A stretch of DNA of 64,000 nucleotides from Staphylococcus edaphicus (GCF_002614725.1 NZ_MRZN01000005.1:94447-158446), one strand, 5' to 3'; counted from the first letter of the stretch, positions 29,617 through 39,098 are shown. Made by a program: numbers and translations. The notes: generated by a model from the sequence alone, not told the origin.

Positions 29617-30042
29617 ATGAAAACAAAAGAAGTTGTAGAACTCATTGGAGTTTCACAAGATACACTTAGATATTATGAAAAGGTTGGTGTTATTCCCCCA
29701 GTTGGTCGTGACAAGAATGGTTATCGTATATATAAAGACAGCGATTTAAATTGGGTCTATTTAGTGAAACATTTGAGAAGAGCTGGTGTTAGTATTGAAT
29801 CTCTTATAGAATTTTGCAGATTAGGACAGTTACCTAAAGATTATGATATACAAAATCAACAAAAACAAATCTTAAATAATCAGTTGGGAGAATTAAATGA
29901 GAAATTAGAGACAGTGCTTAATGCAAGAGATTTACTTCAATATAAAATCGATAACTATGATAATCATATAGCTAAAATTAATGCTGACACTATCGATAAA
30001 GACAGTGTTGAAAGACTTTGGGAGAAAAAATTAAACAATTGA
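29617..30042 (+). CDS. MerR-family transcriptional regulator
   Basis: A 141-aa regulator. The ATG at 29617 follows AAGGAG and begins MKTKEVVELIGVSQDTLRYYEKVGVIPP, the MerR winged-helix signature. GYRIYKDSDLNWVYLVKHLRRAGVS completes the DNA-binding domain. Residues about 85-125 form the dimerisation coiled coil. No Cys cluster for metal sensing is seen, which suggests the aldehyde/thiol-stress type (AdhR-like). It is 61 bp upstream of an aldo-keto reductase gene in the same direction, a pairing common in Firmicutes. It probably activates this operon. Confidence 0.9.
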   Translation: MKTKEVVELIGVSQDTLRYYEKVGVIPPVGRDKNGYRIYKDSDLNWVYLVKHLRRAGVSIESLIEFCRLGQLPKDYDIQNQQKQILNNQLGELNEKLETVLNARDLLQYKIDNYDNHIAKINADTIDKDSVERLWEKKLNN

Positions 30043-30103
30043 TTTGCTATTGAGTGAACTCCATTGTTTATAGTGACATTATGTAACTAAGGAGGGTTTT
30101 ACT

Positions 30104-30952
30104 TTGAAAAATATTGAAATAAGTAACGATGTTAAAATACCGGTACTAGGGTTTGGCGTATTTCAAATTCCTCAAGAAGAAACAAAAGAAGCAGTTGTAG
30201 AAGCGATTAAAGCAGGTTATAGACATATAGATACTGCCCAAAGTTATTTGAATGAAACTGAAGTAGGTCAAGGAATTAAAGCGTCTGGAATAGATAGAAA
30301 ATCATTATTTATAACAACTAAAGTTTGGATAGAAAATGTGAACTATGAAGATACGCTTAAATCTATTGATCGCTCTTTAGAGAGATTGGATATTGACTAT
30401 ATAGATTTAGTACTTATACATCAACCTTATAATGATGTTTATGGATCATGGAGAGCATTAGAAGAATTGAAAGAAAAGGGCAAAATTAGAGCCATTGGTG
30501 TTTCTAATTGTGGTATTGACCGTGTTGTAGATTTAGGTATTAACAACAGTATACAGCCTGAAGTCAATCAGATAGAAATCAATCCTTTCCATCAACAAGA
30601 AGAGCAAGTAACCGCATTACAGAAAGAAAGTGTAGTAGTAGAAGCTTGGGCACCTTTTGCAGAAGGGAAAAATAATTTATTCAACAATGAAGTGTTGCAG
30701 GAGATTGGGGATCAATATGATAAATCAATCGCACAAGTAATACTACGTTGGTTAGTTGAACGCGACATCGTTGTACTAGCGAAATCAGTTAACCCAAAAA
30801 GAATGGCACAAAATATAGATATATTTGACTTTGAATTAACAGCTGAAGATAAAAATAAAATCGCCACATTAGAAGAAAGTAATAGTCAATTCTTTTCACA
30901 TGCTGACCCAGAGATGATTAAGGCACTTTCTAATAGAAAATTAAATGTTTAA
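30104..30952 (+). CDS. aldo/keto reductase
   Basis: A 282-aa NADPH-dependent (beta/alpha)8 reductase starting from TTG behind AAGGAGGG. The catalytic tetrad is visible: Asp in HIDTAQSY, Tyr in the same motif, Lys in ITTKVWIEN and His in LVLIHQPY. IRAIGVSN and the C-terminal cofactor motif VLAKSVNPKRMAQNI match the family. It would reduce aldehydes or ketones (for example methylglyoxal-type stress products). The upstream MerR regulator suggests induction by reactive carbonyls. Length is normal. Confidence 0.93.
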   Translation: MKNIEISNDVKIPVLGFGVFQIPQEETKEAVVEAIKAGYRHIDTAQSYLNETEVGQGIKASGIDRKSLFITTKVWIENVNYEDTLKSIDRSLERLDIDYIDLVLIHQPYNDVYGSWRALEELKEKGKIRAIGVSNCGIDRVVDLGINNSIQPEVNQIEINPFHQQEEQVTALQKESVVVEAWAPFAEGKNNLFNNEVLQEIGDQYDKSIAQVILRWLVERDIVVLAKSVNPKRMAQNIDIFDFELTAEDKNKIATLEESNSQFFSHADPEMIKALSNRKLNV

Positions 30953-30989
30953 ATAAAGGTGTTTACAAATTTTACTCAAACATAATATT

Positions 30990-31070
30990 AACGCGTCTCA
31001 AGATACTTAATACACACTAAAGAAAATTACTTTGTAGATGTGTTACGTATTATGAGACGCGTTATTAATA
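30990..31070 (+). terminator. Long stem-loop after the aldo/keto reductase gene
   Basis: AACGCGTCTCA (30990-31000) pairs perfectly with TGAGACGCGTT (31053-31063), with partial inner pairing (AATACACA/TGTGTTACGTATT). It serves the converging aldo/keto reductase and alpha/beta-hydrolase genes. Confidence 0.65.
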
Positions 31071-31189
31071 TTTAATGATATAAATAATTGCTACAATAGG
31101 TTTCTTCTTTTTGGTTTATTACTCATATATCTAAACGGATTGTTTCATTAATCATGGTTTAATGGTAATGCGATTTTGCTATTTGTTTG

Positions 31190-32023
31190 TTATGTCCAAA
31201 TATTTAATAAAACTTCAGCAAAGCTTTCAGGCTTCTGTATATAGCCTAAATGACCACCAGGTATTTCTTTAATTTTAATACCTGTTTGTTCAGAAATGTA
31301 AAAGTTCACATCTTGGGGGAAAGAACCTTTAGAATCAGTACCATTTAACAATATAATGCGGTCTTTATATTGTGTGAAATCAGATAAATTAATCTCTGAA
31401 TGCGTGTACTGTCTAATTTCATATTTTGACCAAAATATCATGCGTTCATATTGTTCTTTTTGTGCTTCATTATCTTCAGATACTGGTTGAGACATACTTT
31501 TAATATCAATAGGAGAAATGTTAAGCGTTTCTGCGAATGTTTTCATACCAACTTCTAAACCTTTATTCAATATCTGATCTACAATTACATCATTTTTTTG
31601 TTTCCAGTATTGACTGTCTGGTAAAAAGGTATTGATAGGTGGTTCGTGAAAGGCAATGTGCTTAATTATTTCAGGATAATCTTTTAAAACATGCATGGTC
31701 ACAATGGCTCCAGAACTGCTACCTAGTAAATAGATAGGGTCATCGCTTAAGTGTTTAGCTAGTTGGGCGATGTCTTCAGCGTCTTGCTTTACACGGTAAT
31801 CATCATTAGGTTGCTGAGCTTTATCTGGAAGTGGTTTCGTAAGTTCGCTATGTCCATAATCACGTCGATCGACAGCAACGACTGTAAAATGATCTTTTAA
31901 TTGATCTATTAAAGGCAAGAAGATATCTCCAGTTCCATTTGCACCTGGGACTAAGATGAGTACGGGACCTTGTCCTTGCTTATAGTAATTTAATTTTGCT
32001 CCTTCTAGTTCTAATGTATGCAT
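31190..32023 (-). CDS. alpha/beta hydrolase
   Basis: A 277-aa alpha/beta-hydrolase-fold enzyme. The ATG at 32023 lies eight bases after GGAGG. The oxyanion region [13 protein letters not shown], the [11 protein letters not shown] segment, the nucleophile elbow [10 protein letters not shown] (Ser about 98) and the C-terminal His in [13 protein letters not shown] are visible; the acid is probably the Asp in LNGTDSKG. It is cytosolic, with no signal peptide. The substrate is unknown; esters or haloperoxidase-type reactions are possible. The amidohydrolase remnant directly upstream on the same strand suggests that the two once formed an operon. Confidence 0.85.
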   Translation of the reverse strand: MHTLELEGAKLNYYKQGQGPVLILVPGANGTGDIFLPLIDQLKDHFTVVAVDRRDYGHSELTKPLPDKAQQPNDDYRVKQDAEDIAQLAKHLSDDPIYLLGSSSGAIVTMHVLKDYPEIIKHIAFHEPPINTFLPDSQYWKQKNDVIVDQILNKGLEVGMKTFAETLNISPIDIKSMSQPVSEDNEAQKEQYERMIFWSKYEIRQYTHSEINLSDFTQYKDRIILLNGTDSKGSFPQDVNFYISEQTGIKIKEIPGGHLGYIQKPESFAEVLLNIWT

Positions 32024-32046
32024 AAAAAATTCCTCCAATAACTTGA

Positions 32047-32211
32047 TTATTTTATATTCAGTAGCTGCTCAGCGTTTTTGTAATTAATTTTCTCTTTTTC
32101 TTCTTGTGTTAGACCTAAGTCGTCTAAAAAAGCGCTAAGGTTTTCTGGCTGAATATAAGTATAATCAGCAGAATAAAGTATATGATTTATGCTAACAGTC
32201 TGTTTATGCGC
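32047..32211 (-). pseudogene. Amidohydrolase (TIM-barrel) 3' remnant
   Basis: A 54-codon open fragment, preceded by an in-frame stop, encodes HILYSADYTYIQPENLSAFL, then [20 protein letters not shown] and LLNIK before a stop. The ILYSADY motif (metal-site Asp) and the ending KNAEQLL are typical of the C-terminus of amidohydrolase-2 (ACMSD/resorcylate decarboxylase-like) enzymes of about 300 aa. The rest of the gene is gone. Confidence 0.75.
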
Positions 32212-32250
32212 TTATGCAAGCAATTCCATGTTCAAATCTATATGCTATAT

Positions 32251-32985
32251 TTATGTTATATGATTGATTTCATTAATCACTGTGACCATATCATCATTAA
32301 TAACTAAACTAGCCAAGTGGTCATATGGCGTAGGGTCCCTGTTTATAATAACTAAGTGCTGACCTTCAAAATAGGAAATAAGTCCTGCTGCAGGTTGGAC
32401 GACAAGTGATGAACCTAAGACGAATAACGTGTCTGCCTCTCGTATTTTATGAATTGCATTCGAAATCGTCTGTTCATTTAATATTTCACCATAGAGTACA
32501 ATGTCTGGTCTAATGACACTGCCACAGGCTTCACATTGACGTAAATCTTGTGCCATTACATAGGCTTTAGAATATACTTTATTACATTCAATACAATAAA
32601 ATCGGTTTAATGTGCCATGTAGCTCATCTACATTAGAACTACCAGCATCAGCATGTAGACCATCAATATTTTGAGTGATGACACCCAATGAACGTTTGTC
32701 ATGTTCTAATTGAGCAATCCATTGATGTACGAGATTGGGTTGTTTATCAGCTAATAGTAAGCGTTTGTGATAAAATTCGACAAATCCTTCTGGAGAATCT
32801 TGTAAATAATTCGTACTTAATAAGTATTCGGGTGAGTAACCCTCTTTTGAAATTTCGTCGAACAAGCCTCCCATAGAGCGGAAATCAGGGATACCACTTG
32901 CAACAGAAACGCCTGCACCTGTAAAAAATGTAATTTTATTTGAATCTTTAATGATATCTTTGAGTTGTTCAATATTGTGGTTCAT
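32251..32985 (-). CDS. cobB: Sir2-family NAD-dependent protein deacylase
   Basis: A 244-aa sirtuin, normal bacterial length. Visible features: the NAD loop FFTGAGVSVASGIPDFRS (about 18-36), TQNIDGLHADAG, the catalytic His in VDELHGTLNRF, the Zn pairs CIEC and CEAC, RPDIVLYGE, and the C-terminal VLGSSLVVQPAAGLI. It removes acyl groups from lysines using NAD. Loops resemble the general bacterial CobB/SrtN class rather than SirTM, which has a dedicated macrodomain/lipoylation operon that is absent here. It appears to be a single gene, well separated from the divergent DUF915 gene. Confidence 0.93.
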   Translation of the reverse strand: MNHNIEQLKDIIKDSNKITFFTGAGVSVASGIPDFRSMGGLFDEISKEGYSPEYLLSTNYLQDSPEGFVEFYHKRLLLADKQPNLVHQWIAQLEHDKRSLGVITQNIDGLHADAGSSNVDELHGTLNRFYCIECNKVYSKAYVMAQDLRQCEACGSVIRPDIVLYGEILNEQTISNAIHKIREADTLFVLGSSLVVQPAAGLISYFEGQHLVIINRDPTPYDHLASLVINDDMVTVINEINHIT

Positions 32986-33188
32986 TTATCTCACTCCATT
33001 AGAAATTGAATGCTAAACGATAACTTGCTTTCGAATACATTACTTATGTTAATTTTAAAATTTGAGAAGTATTTTAGCAAATATATCCTGCATATAAAGC
33101 GAAGTTATGTAATACTACCAAAAAGTAAATCATTAATATTGAACAAAGATTATAATATAATCAAAATAGCGGAATAGAGGATAGTAAA

Positions 33189-34052
33189 GTGAAAAAATTA
33201 TGGATTTGGATCGCGTTATTATTAGTTTTAATAATTACAACTATTGTGATTATTGTGCATCAAAAGCAATCTACGAACCATCACGTCCGTCAGACAAATT
33301 TTGTGAATGGGCAAACACCAACACTTTTTTTGCATGGTTATGGAGGTAGTGCGAATTCAGAAACGTTTATGGTTAAACAGGCCGAGGACAGAAGTGTCAC
33401 CCGAAATGTGATAACAGCGTTTGTATCAAAAGAAGGTAATGTAACATTGAAAGGGCACTTTAACCAAGATGCGGTTAATCCAATCGTGAAACTTGAATTG
33501 GAAGATAATAAACAAGGCAATCTTGAGGAAAATGCAAAATGGTTCAAATCGGTTCTCGTGAAACTTCAAGGTGAATACAAAATCAAACAATTTAATTTTG
33601 TTGGTCATTCTATGGGGAATTTAACTTTTGCACAATATATGAGGACATATGGTGAGGATGCATCTTTACCACAACTCTATAAGCAAGTAAATATCGCTGG
33701 AACATTTAATGGTGTTTTAAATATGAACGAAACAGTTAATGAAATTAGTGTAGATAGCAACGGCAAACCTAGTCGTATGAATCCACCATATAATCAATTG
33801 CGCGTGCTTAAAGATATTTATAAAGGAAAGGATATAGCGGTACTAAACATATTTGGTGATTTAGAGGACGGTACTCATTCTGATGGACGTGTATCAAATA
33901 GTTCATCTCAATCACTAAAATATTTACTGGGAAATAGTCCTAAACATTATAAAGAGTCAAAGTATCAAGGTAAGTCTGCACAACATAGTCAATTACATGA
34001 AAATAAAGAAGTCGCTAATGAATTAATTGATTTCTTATGGAAGAAAAATTGA
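33189..34052 (+). CDS. membrane-anchored alpha/beta hydrolase (DUF915)
   Basis: A 287-aa protein starting from GTG after an AGAGGATAG ribosome site. One N-terminal hydrophobic helix (about 4-24) with no clear cleavage site suggests a membrane anchor or uncleaved signal. The DUF915 lipase-like fold follows: TPTLFLHGYGGSANS, nucleophile motif FVGHSMGN (Ser about 143), an Asp in IFGDLEDGTHSDG and a late His in SAQHSQLHEN. Family members are extracytoplasmic hydrolases of unknown substrate. A terminator follows directly, so it is probably monocistronic. Confidence 0.85.
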   Translation: MKKLWIWIALLLVLIITTIVIIVHQKQSTNHHVRQTNFVNGQTPTLFLHGYGGSANSETFMVKQAEDRSVTRNVITAFVSKEGNVTLKGHFNQDAVNPIVKLELEDNKQGNLEENAKWFKSVLVKLQGEYKIKQFNFVGHSMGNLTFAQYMRTYGEDASLPQLYKQVNIAGTFNGVLNMNETVNEISVDSNGKPSRMNPPYNQLRVLKDIYKGKDIAVLNIFGDLEDGTHSDGRVSNSSSQSLKYLLGNSPKHYKESKYQGKSAQHSQLHENKEVANELIDFLWKKN

Positions 34053-34071
34053 TAGCCTTCAATATAACAAA

Positions 34072-34108
34072 AGTCCGGGACATAAAATGTATGTCTCGGA
34101 CTATTGTT
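34072..34108 (+). terminator. Terminator after the DUF915 gene
   Basis: AGTCCGGGACATA (34072-34084) pairs with TATGTCTCGGACT (34090-34102), followed by ATTGTTT. The left arm AGTCCGGGACATAAA also occurs right after gtfB at the other end of the window. Confidence 0.8.
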
Positions 34109-34156
34109 TATTAAATTAGGAAGTAAATGATTAAAGTGACAACCTAATTGATGCAA

Positions 34157-34615
34157 TTATTCTGGTTCGCCATCTTCATCATATTTTGTAACGAAGCCAT
34201 CTGGATCAATAATGTAAGAACCAGCTAAGTCACCGTCTTTATCAGTGAAAGAAAATCCCCATTCTCCATTAGCACTTTGTTCTGGTTCTTTATAAGTGTA
34301 TTGCTCAGTATCTAAAGTATGACCTTCGTAGTCTTCAACTTTATCAATGACATTCTCACGTGTAACTTCACTACTATAATCATTGCCATCATTGTTGCTT
34401 TCATTGTTGTTGTTATTGTTGGATGATGAATTGTTATCCGATGACGATGAGTTATTATTGTTGCTTGCATTATCGCTATCATTATTTTTACTGTTTTGAT
34501 CTTGTTTGTTTGAATCTTTAGAATCTCCCCCTGATCCTGTATTAATATTAATATCACAAGCTGATAAACCAATAGAAGCAAAAATAATAGCAGTAGCTAT
34601 ATATTTAAATTTCAT
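34157..34615 (-). CDS. small lipoprotein with Asn/Ser linker
   Basis: A 152-aa lipoprotein. The signal peptide MKFKYIATAIIFASIGLSAC ends in a lipobox (GLSAC, Cys 20). A strongly Asn/Ser/Asp-rich spacer follows (about 30-78), then a small folded domain (about 80-152) with EWGFSFTDKDGDLAGSYIID. It would be tethered to the outer face of the membrane. Similar small lipoproteins occur in staphylococci, but I know of no function. GGGGGA precedes the ATG. Confidence 0.8.
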   Translation of the reverse strand: MKFKYIATAIIFASIGLSACDININTGSGGDSKDSNKQDQNSKNNDSDNASNNNNSSSSDNNSSSNNNNNNESNNDGNDYSSEVTRENVIDKVEDYEGHTLDTEQYTYKEPEQSANGEWGFSFTDKDGDLAGSYIIDPDGFVTKYDEDGEPE

Positions 34616-34927
34616 AAAAATCCCCCTTTGAACAAAATATGTATGTTTATATTGATTATACCTTATTAGTTGCTAAAAATCTTTTTAATAATGAATATTA
34701 TTGCCATTCCTTAAAAATAATTTTGATGTACAGTTTGATATTAAAAGATATTGTTTAAAGTATTTTTCTGAGCACGTAGGTTGAAACATTATTTTGTGAC
34801 TATGTCAGTACAATTAAATAAAAGGTGGCTAACTATATATGGATATATTAATATTAAATATAAGGATATAAAGTATCAGGTTTGGATTTTTTACGTGTAT
34901 AAACATGAATTGGTTACGGAGGTTATC

Positions 34928-35773
34928 ATGTCAACAGAGATTAAAGGAATAACATTTTATACAGATGATTTAGTTGAAACAGCATCACATGGCTGTAAAA
35001 CGTTTAACGTAAACCAGGATTATAAAGAACTTTTTTTGAAAAATAATGTGTATACCTTGTCGAGTGTTAAAGGAAAGTTTAGGCTGTCGAATAATAATTC
35101 GCTAAAGATAGCAAATCATGCGCAAATTGAACAATATACAATGTTTTTTGTCGGAAATGTATTTCATTCTATGGGGGCTTTTAGTTCCACAAATAGCATG
35201 TTGCCCATCAATACAATAGTAGGTCGCTATAGTTCTATTGCAGCACAAGTTAGACGTATGGGTGGCAATCATCCAATGGAACGCTTCACTACTTCAATGC
35301 TAACTTATAGTAAATCGACATGTGCTTTTAATGATTATCTTGAAGAAGCGGGTGTTGAATACAATCACCGTCCATCGACAGTTGGAGGTATGGAACCAGT
35401 AGTAATCGGAAACGATGTTTGGATTGGGCAAGATGTGCTTTTTTCTTCAAAAGGCATCGCTGTCGGAGATGGTGCAATTGTAGCAGCAGGTTCAGTTGTT
35501 ACGAAAGATGTGCCACCTTATGCAATTGTAGGAGGGAATCCTGCGAAAGTAATCCGTTATCGATTTGAAGATCAGATTATTGAAAGATTATTAAAATTAA
35601 AGTGGTGGCAATACGGATTTGCAGATTTCAAGGATGTAATGCCTGATGATTCAATAGAAGTGTTTTTGGAAAAAGTAGAACACCTTGTAGCTACTAATCA
35701 AATAGAACCATTTAAACCATCAACGTTAACACTAAGTGACTTTTTAGAAGTAGAGAACGAAATAGATAAATAA
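34928..35773 (+). CDS. hexapeptide-repeat acetyltransferase (CatB/XAT-like)
   Basis: A 281-aa left-handed beta-helix transferase. The ATG at 34928 follows ACGGAGG; frame upstream is open but lacks a ribosome site. The C-terminal half has the trimeric hexapeptide motif typical of xenobiotic acetyltransferases: [15 protein letters not shown], then [20 protein letters not shown] and [16 protein letters not shown] His in [12 protein letters not shown] is in the position of the catalytic base. It would acetylate a hydroxyl group on a sugar or small compound. It could be a polysaccharide O-acetyltransferase; drug resistance should not be assumed. Confidence 0.82.
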   Translation: MSTEIKGITFYTDDLVETASHGCKTFNVNQDYKELFLKNNVYTLSSVKGKFRLSNNNSLKIANHAQIEQYTMFFVGNVFHSMGAFSSTNSMLPINTIVGRYSSIAAQVRRMGGNHPMERFTTSMLTYSKSTCAFNDYLEEAGVEYNHRPSTVGGMEPVVIGNDVWIGQDVLFSSKGIAVGDGAIVAAGSVVTKDVPPYAIVGGNPAKVIRYRFEDQIIERLLKLKWWQYGFADFKDVMPDDSIEVFLEKVEHLVATNQIEPFKPSTLTLSDFLEVENEIDK

Positions 35774-35781
35774 TGAAAAAA

Positions 35782-35818
35782 GCGGGGCGCACTTAATGAT
35801 GGATGCGCCCCGCCTTTT
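35782..35818 (+). terminator. GC-rich terminator after the acetyltransferase gene
   Basis: GCGGGGCGCA (35782-35791) pairs perfectly with TGCGCCCCGC (35804-35813), followed by CTTTTCT. Confidence 0.9.
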
Positions 35819-35969
35819 CTATGTTTTCATAAATATCAGTAGAGCGAAATATGATATAGGACATCCGGAGCCTCAGGGTTGTCTGAGGTTAGTATGCCGT
35901 CATAGTTAATAAAAATCAGTTTGTAAATATCTGTTGCCATCGTTTCACATGAAGGAGATATCATAGGAA

Positions 35970-36982
35970 CTAGCGAATGATATAGTTGAGAACACCGATG
36001 GCTAAATAAATAATGGTGATTACTGATAAAAGGGTTGCGTGACGGTATTTATGCATGGCTAACGTTGCGATGTATTCTCTAATAATTGCATTTGTCCAAA
36101 AGTATAATTTCACAGGTGAGCCAATCACTTCGTATTTTAAATGCATTTGCTTAGCTAACTGTGCAGCACGTAGCGTATGGAATGATTTGTGATGATATAG
36201 CATAAGTCATTCAAGTTGGTTATATAACTTTTGCTGAATTTTAAATTTTCATACGTATTCAGTGATTTATTTTCCACAATGCTATTGGACACATCCAAAC
36301 CTTGATTCTGTGCATAAATTTGCATAGCTAAGCCCTCAGCAAGTTCCTCATCTTCACCTTGACCACCAGAAAAAATAATGGTGGCATTAGGGAATTTTTT
36401 TGATAAGTTTAGTCCTTTCTTTATGCGACTTTGCAATAACGGTGGCACCTCATTATTGATTAATCCACTACCTAATATAATGATATATGCTGGTGGTGCG
36501 TTTTTTCTCTTAAATTTTAAATAGAGATACGTTGTTGCAAATGAAAAAATGTGTAACATGAAATATAGGATGAGCGCAGAAATCCAATGCCAAGTTAATG
36601 AGAAGAAAGTGTCTTTTATTGAATTAATGATGATACTCAAAATGAGCAATGAGATCAAGACGCTGGCTAACCCTAATGACAAAAAATTAGTTAATCGTTT
36701 ACCCTCTTTAGTCATTAATTGCCAACCTAAATAGCATAAGCTACCAATGAGCAATACTAAGGACAACGGAAGTATGGCAACAAAAAATGCGGCTATTAAA
36801 AGTAAAAATAAAGTTAACCAGTAATTGTTTAAATCTATAGCAAAGATATATAACATAAACATAGCTATAAATAAACTTAGATTAACACATCCCCCTTTAT
36901 ACAAATTACTTTTGTCTAAAGTAATAGCCAGAACCGTTGTCACAATGAATATTAAAATAATTACCGACCAGATATAATTCAT
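35970..36982 (-). pseudogene. YdcF/DUF218-like membrane protein gene, frameshifted
   Basis: The 5' part (start ATG 36982 behind GGAGG) encodes several membrane helices and the DUF218 domain: PAYIIILGSGLINNE, ATIIFSGGQGEDEELAE and ENKSLNTYENLKFS. That frame stops at 36155. The remaining part, FHTLRAAQLAKQMHLKYEVI, then SPVKLYFWTNAIIREYIA and a final membrane helix, continues in another frame to 35970. The two halves join at NDLCYIITN / FHTLRAAQL around 36170-36200, so one indel separates an otherwise complete gene of about 335 codons. Family members are membrane proteins implicated in cell-envelope metabolism. Lesion or sequencing error both fit. Confidence 0.78.
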
Positions 36983-37090
36983 ATAACGTGCCTCCAACTG
37001 AGTATGGGTATTCCTTGTTAATGAGTAGTATACAATACAAAAAGCGCAGTTTTAGTAATGTGTCACAATTGTTATATGCAATGAATAATT

Positions 37091-37138
37091 AAAACACTTC
37101 AAAAGATAGTTTTTAACAACTATCTTTTGAAGTGTTTT
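37091..37138. terminator. Perfect 21-bp hairpin between divergent genes
   Basis: AAAACACTTCAAAAGATAGT with the next T (37091-37111) pairs perfectly with 37118-37138, with only a six-base loop. It ends in T tracts in both directions. It lies between the diverging ydcF-like gene and the cnt operon, with no obvious gene ending into it, so it may insulate the cnt promoter or mark a lost gene. 37139-37310 shows no certain gene. Confidence 0.8.
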
Positions 37139-37310
37139 TTGTATACATGTAAGGATTTAAGACACGTTATTTCAGCAAATGTACGCTACTTATTTATCAG
37201 TCATCTCATTAATGCAAGACGCCATTATATGTTCACACCCAATCTGGTGGCGGCATAATTTAAGACTAAATATATTCATTATTGATTGATACACAATTTT
37301 ATATTTGTAA

Positions 37311-37339
37311 TTGACTTCATCATTTTGAAGATATATGAT
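37311..37339 (+). promoter_or_regulatory. cnt operon promoter
   Basis: A -35 TTGACT (37311-37316) and a -10 TATGAT (37334-37339) are separated by exactly 17 bp, close to the sigma-A consensus. Transcription would start near 37346, inside the Zur-like palindrome. Confidence 0.75.
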
Positions 37340-37345
37340 ATGTAA

Positions 37346-37368
37346 TAAATCGTAATGATTCTTATTTA
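37346..37368 (+). promoter_or_regulatory. Zur-like operator of the cnt operon
   Basis: An 11-1-11 palindrome with left arm TAAATCGTAAT and right arm ATTCTTATTTA (8 of 11 pairs). The left arm equals the Zur half-site consensus TAAATCGTAAT. It lies just downstream of the -10 box, where a repressor would block transcription when zinc is replete. Known regulation of S. aureus cnt by Zur and Fur supports this reading. Confidence 0.75.
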
Positions 37369-37406
37369 AAGAATGGAAAAATATATGCATCAGAAAGGAG
37401 TTCTGT

Positions 37407-38261
37407 ATGACAAGCAAGCGTATTCAATTTTCAAAGTATAATCCCTCAGGCAACATGACTGTACTCGTGCATTCTAAACATGACAAAGCGTCGTACGTGT
37501 CTATTGCGAATCAAATCATGCAAACATCACATATTTGTTGTGAACAAGTAGGGTTTATTGAATCGGATCAGAGCGATGCGCAACAACATTTTCATTTAGT
37601 AATGAGTGGCAATGAATTTTGTGGAAATGCAGCGATATCATTTATGCACTATTTAAATGAGCAACGTCGTATTAGTACAACAGGAAAAAGACACGAGTCA
37701 AATCTCACGCAATTTCAAATGCAAATATCAGGGCGTTCAGATTTAGTGGAATGTAACATACATCATGATGGTTATTATGAAGTGATGATGCCTCAACCTG
37801 AAACTATTGTCCAAAGGCAACTTACATTAGATAACCAATCATTTTTTGCTACAGCGGTACGCTATGAAAGTTATGTTCACTATGTGATTCACATTGAGAC
37901 ACAGGACATTTCTAATGAGCTACAACAAAGCTTGGAACATTTTGTACGTTCTACACAATGGAACAATGTATTTAAAACAATTGGCATTATGCTATTTGAT
38001 AGAGGAGCGCAATTTTTAACTCCCTTAATTTATTTGCCAGAGGTACAGAGTTGTATCTGGGAACATAGTTGCGGTTCGGGGGCAGCTTCTATTGGTATTG
38101 TTGAAAATGATCAAAAAGGCAACGACATTGAGTCGCTCACCGTGTATCAACCAGGTGGCCATATGATAGTGACTTCTAAACTTGAAGATAAAGCGACTTA
38201 TAACACAACAATTAAAGGGAAAGTTGCTACCATAGCGACTGGAACAGCATATATAGAATAG
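37407..38261 (+). CDS. cntK: CntK, histidine racemase
   Basis: A 284-aa protein of the diaminopimelate-epimerase fold that converts L- to D-histidine, the first step of staphylopine synthesis. The two catalytic Cys motifs are visible: SGNEFCGNAAI (about 72) and WEHSCGSGAAS (about 220). It is slightly longer than S. aureus CntK as I recall it (about 273 aa). AAAGGAG precedes the ATG. It leads a ten-gene operon directly behind a promoter and Zur-like site. Confidence 0.93.
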   Translation: MTSKRIQFSKYNPSGNMTVLVHSKHDKASYVSIANQIMQTSHICCEQVGFIESDQSDAQQHFHLVMSGNEFCGNAAISFMHYLNEQRRISTTGKRHESNLTQFQMQISGRSDLVECNIHHDGYYEVMMPQPETIVQRQLTLDNQSFFATAVRYESYVHYVIHIETQDISNELQQSLEHFVRSTQWNNVFKTIGIMLFDRGAQFLTPLIYLPEVQSCIWEHSCGSGAASIGIVENDQKGNDIESLTVYQPGGHMIVTSKLEDKATYNTTIKGKVATIATGTAYIE

Positions 38262-38270
38262 GAGATTAGA

Positions 38271-39098
38271 ATGAGGCAAACAACTTCAATGATAAACATA
38301 AATGAACAATTAGAAATATATTTGAAAGCATTTGAACAGCGATATACAGAAGTAGTACAAAATAATGAAAATATACATAAACTCGAAGAATTAATTGAAA
38401 GGTATAGTGGATTTGTTTTAGATCAACAATATCAGCAAGCTTACACATCATGGTTAGATATTAAAGAGAAACAACGGATGACGCAGCAACTGGCTGATAT
38501 TTCAGCAAAAAGTGTGAAGTTAATGGAAGAGTTAAGGGCACAACGGTTATTAAATGGTGAAGCTTCGACATCTCAATATTTTGAGAACATAGAACATTGT
38601 ATTAATGAAGAATTTGGACAATGCAAAGTAAGGGCAAATGACAAATTACTGCTAGTGGGTTCAGGTGCTTATCCTATGACGTTAATTCAAGTAGCCAAAG
38701 AAATAGGGGCAGAAGTCATAGGTATTGATATCGATGACACTGCAGTGGATTTAGGACAACGTGTCGCCAAGACATTGGCACCAGAAGCTAATATACATAT
38801 ATCGAATAAAACGGTAGCGCAACTTGAAGATATAGATACAGTAACACATATCATTTTTAGCTCTACGGTACCGATTAAGTATCAAATTTTAGATCAACTT
38901 TATGCACTGACAAATAACCAAGTGGTGATTTCAATGCGTTATGGCAACGGATTTAAAGCACTATTTAATTATCCGATGGAGGAAACAAATTTAAAAAAAT
39001 GGAAATGTGTGCATAAACAGTTACGTGCAAATCAGATTTTTGATGTCGCAATTTACCGAAAGTCACTAGTAAAGGCTGGTGTCAGGAATGATGTCTAA
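38271..39098 (+). CDS. cntL: CntL, D-histidine 2-aminobutanoyltransferase
   Basis: A 275-aa nicotianamine-synthase-like enzyme. It transfers the aminobutyrate part of S-adenosylmethionine to D-histidine, giving the staphylopine intermediate. The SAM-binding core KLLLVGSGAYPMTLIQVAKE and EVIGIDIDDTAVDLGQRVAK (about 125-165) is clear, with an N-terminal helical domain before it. GGAGATTAG precedes the ATG. It overlaps the cntM start region by a few bases, so the two are translationally coupled. Confidence 0.94.
   Translation: MRQTTSMININEQLEIYLKAFEQRYTEVVQNNENIHKLEELIERYSGFVLDQQYQQAYTSWLDIKEKQRMTQQLADISAKSVKLMEELRAQRLLNGEASTSQYFENIEHCINEEFGQCKVRANDKLLLVGSGAYPMTLIQVAKEIGAEVIGIDIDDTAVDLGQRVAKTLAPEANIHISNKTVAQLEDIDTVTHIIFSSTVPIKYQILDQLYALTNNQVVISMRYGNGFKALFNYPMEETNLKKWKCVHKQLRANQIFDVAIYRKSLVKAGVRNDV

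Noticed and set aside
34781..34927. A 49-residue N-terminal extension of the hexapeptide acetyltransferase
   Set aside because: The internal ATG at 34928 has a strong GGAGG site and the upstream residues look like translated AT-rich leader.
37190..37417. Listing the 75-codon minus-strand frame upstream of cnt as a gene
   Set aside because: It starts from TTG inside cntK, without a clear ribosome site, and overlaps the cnt promoter; kept only as a finding.
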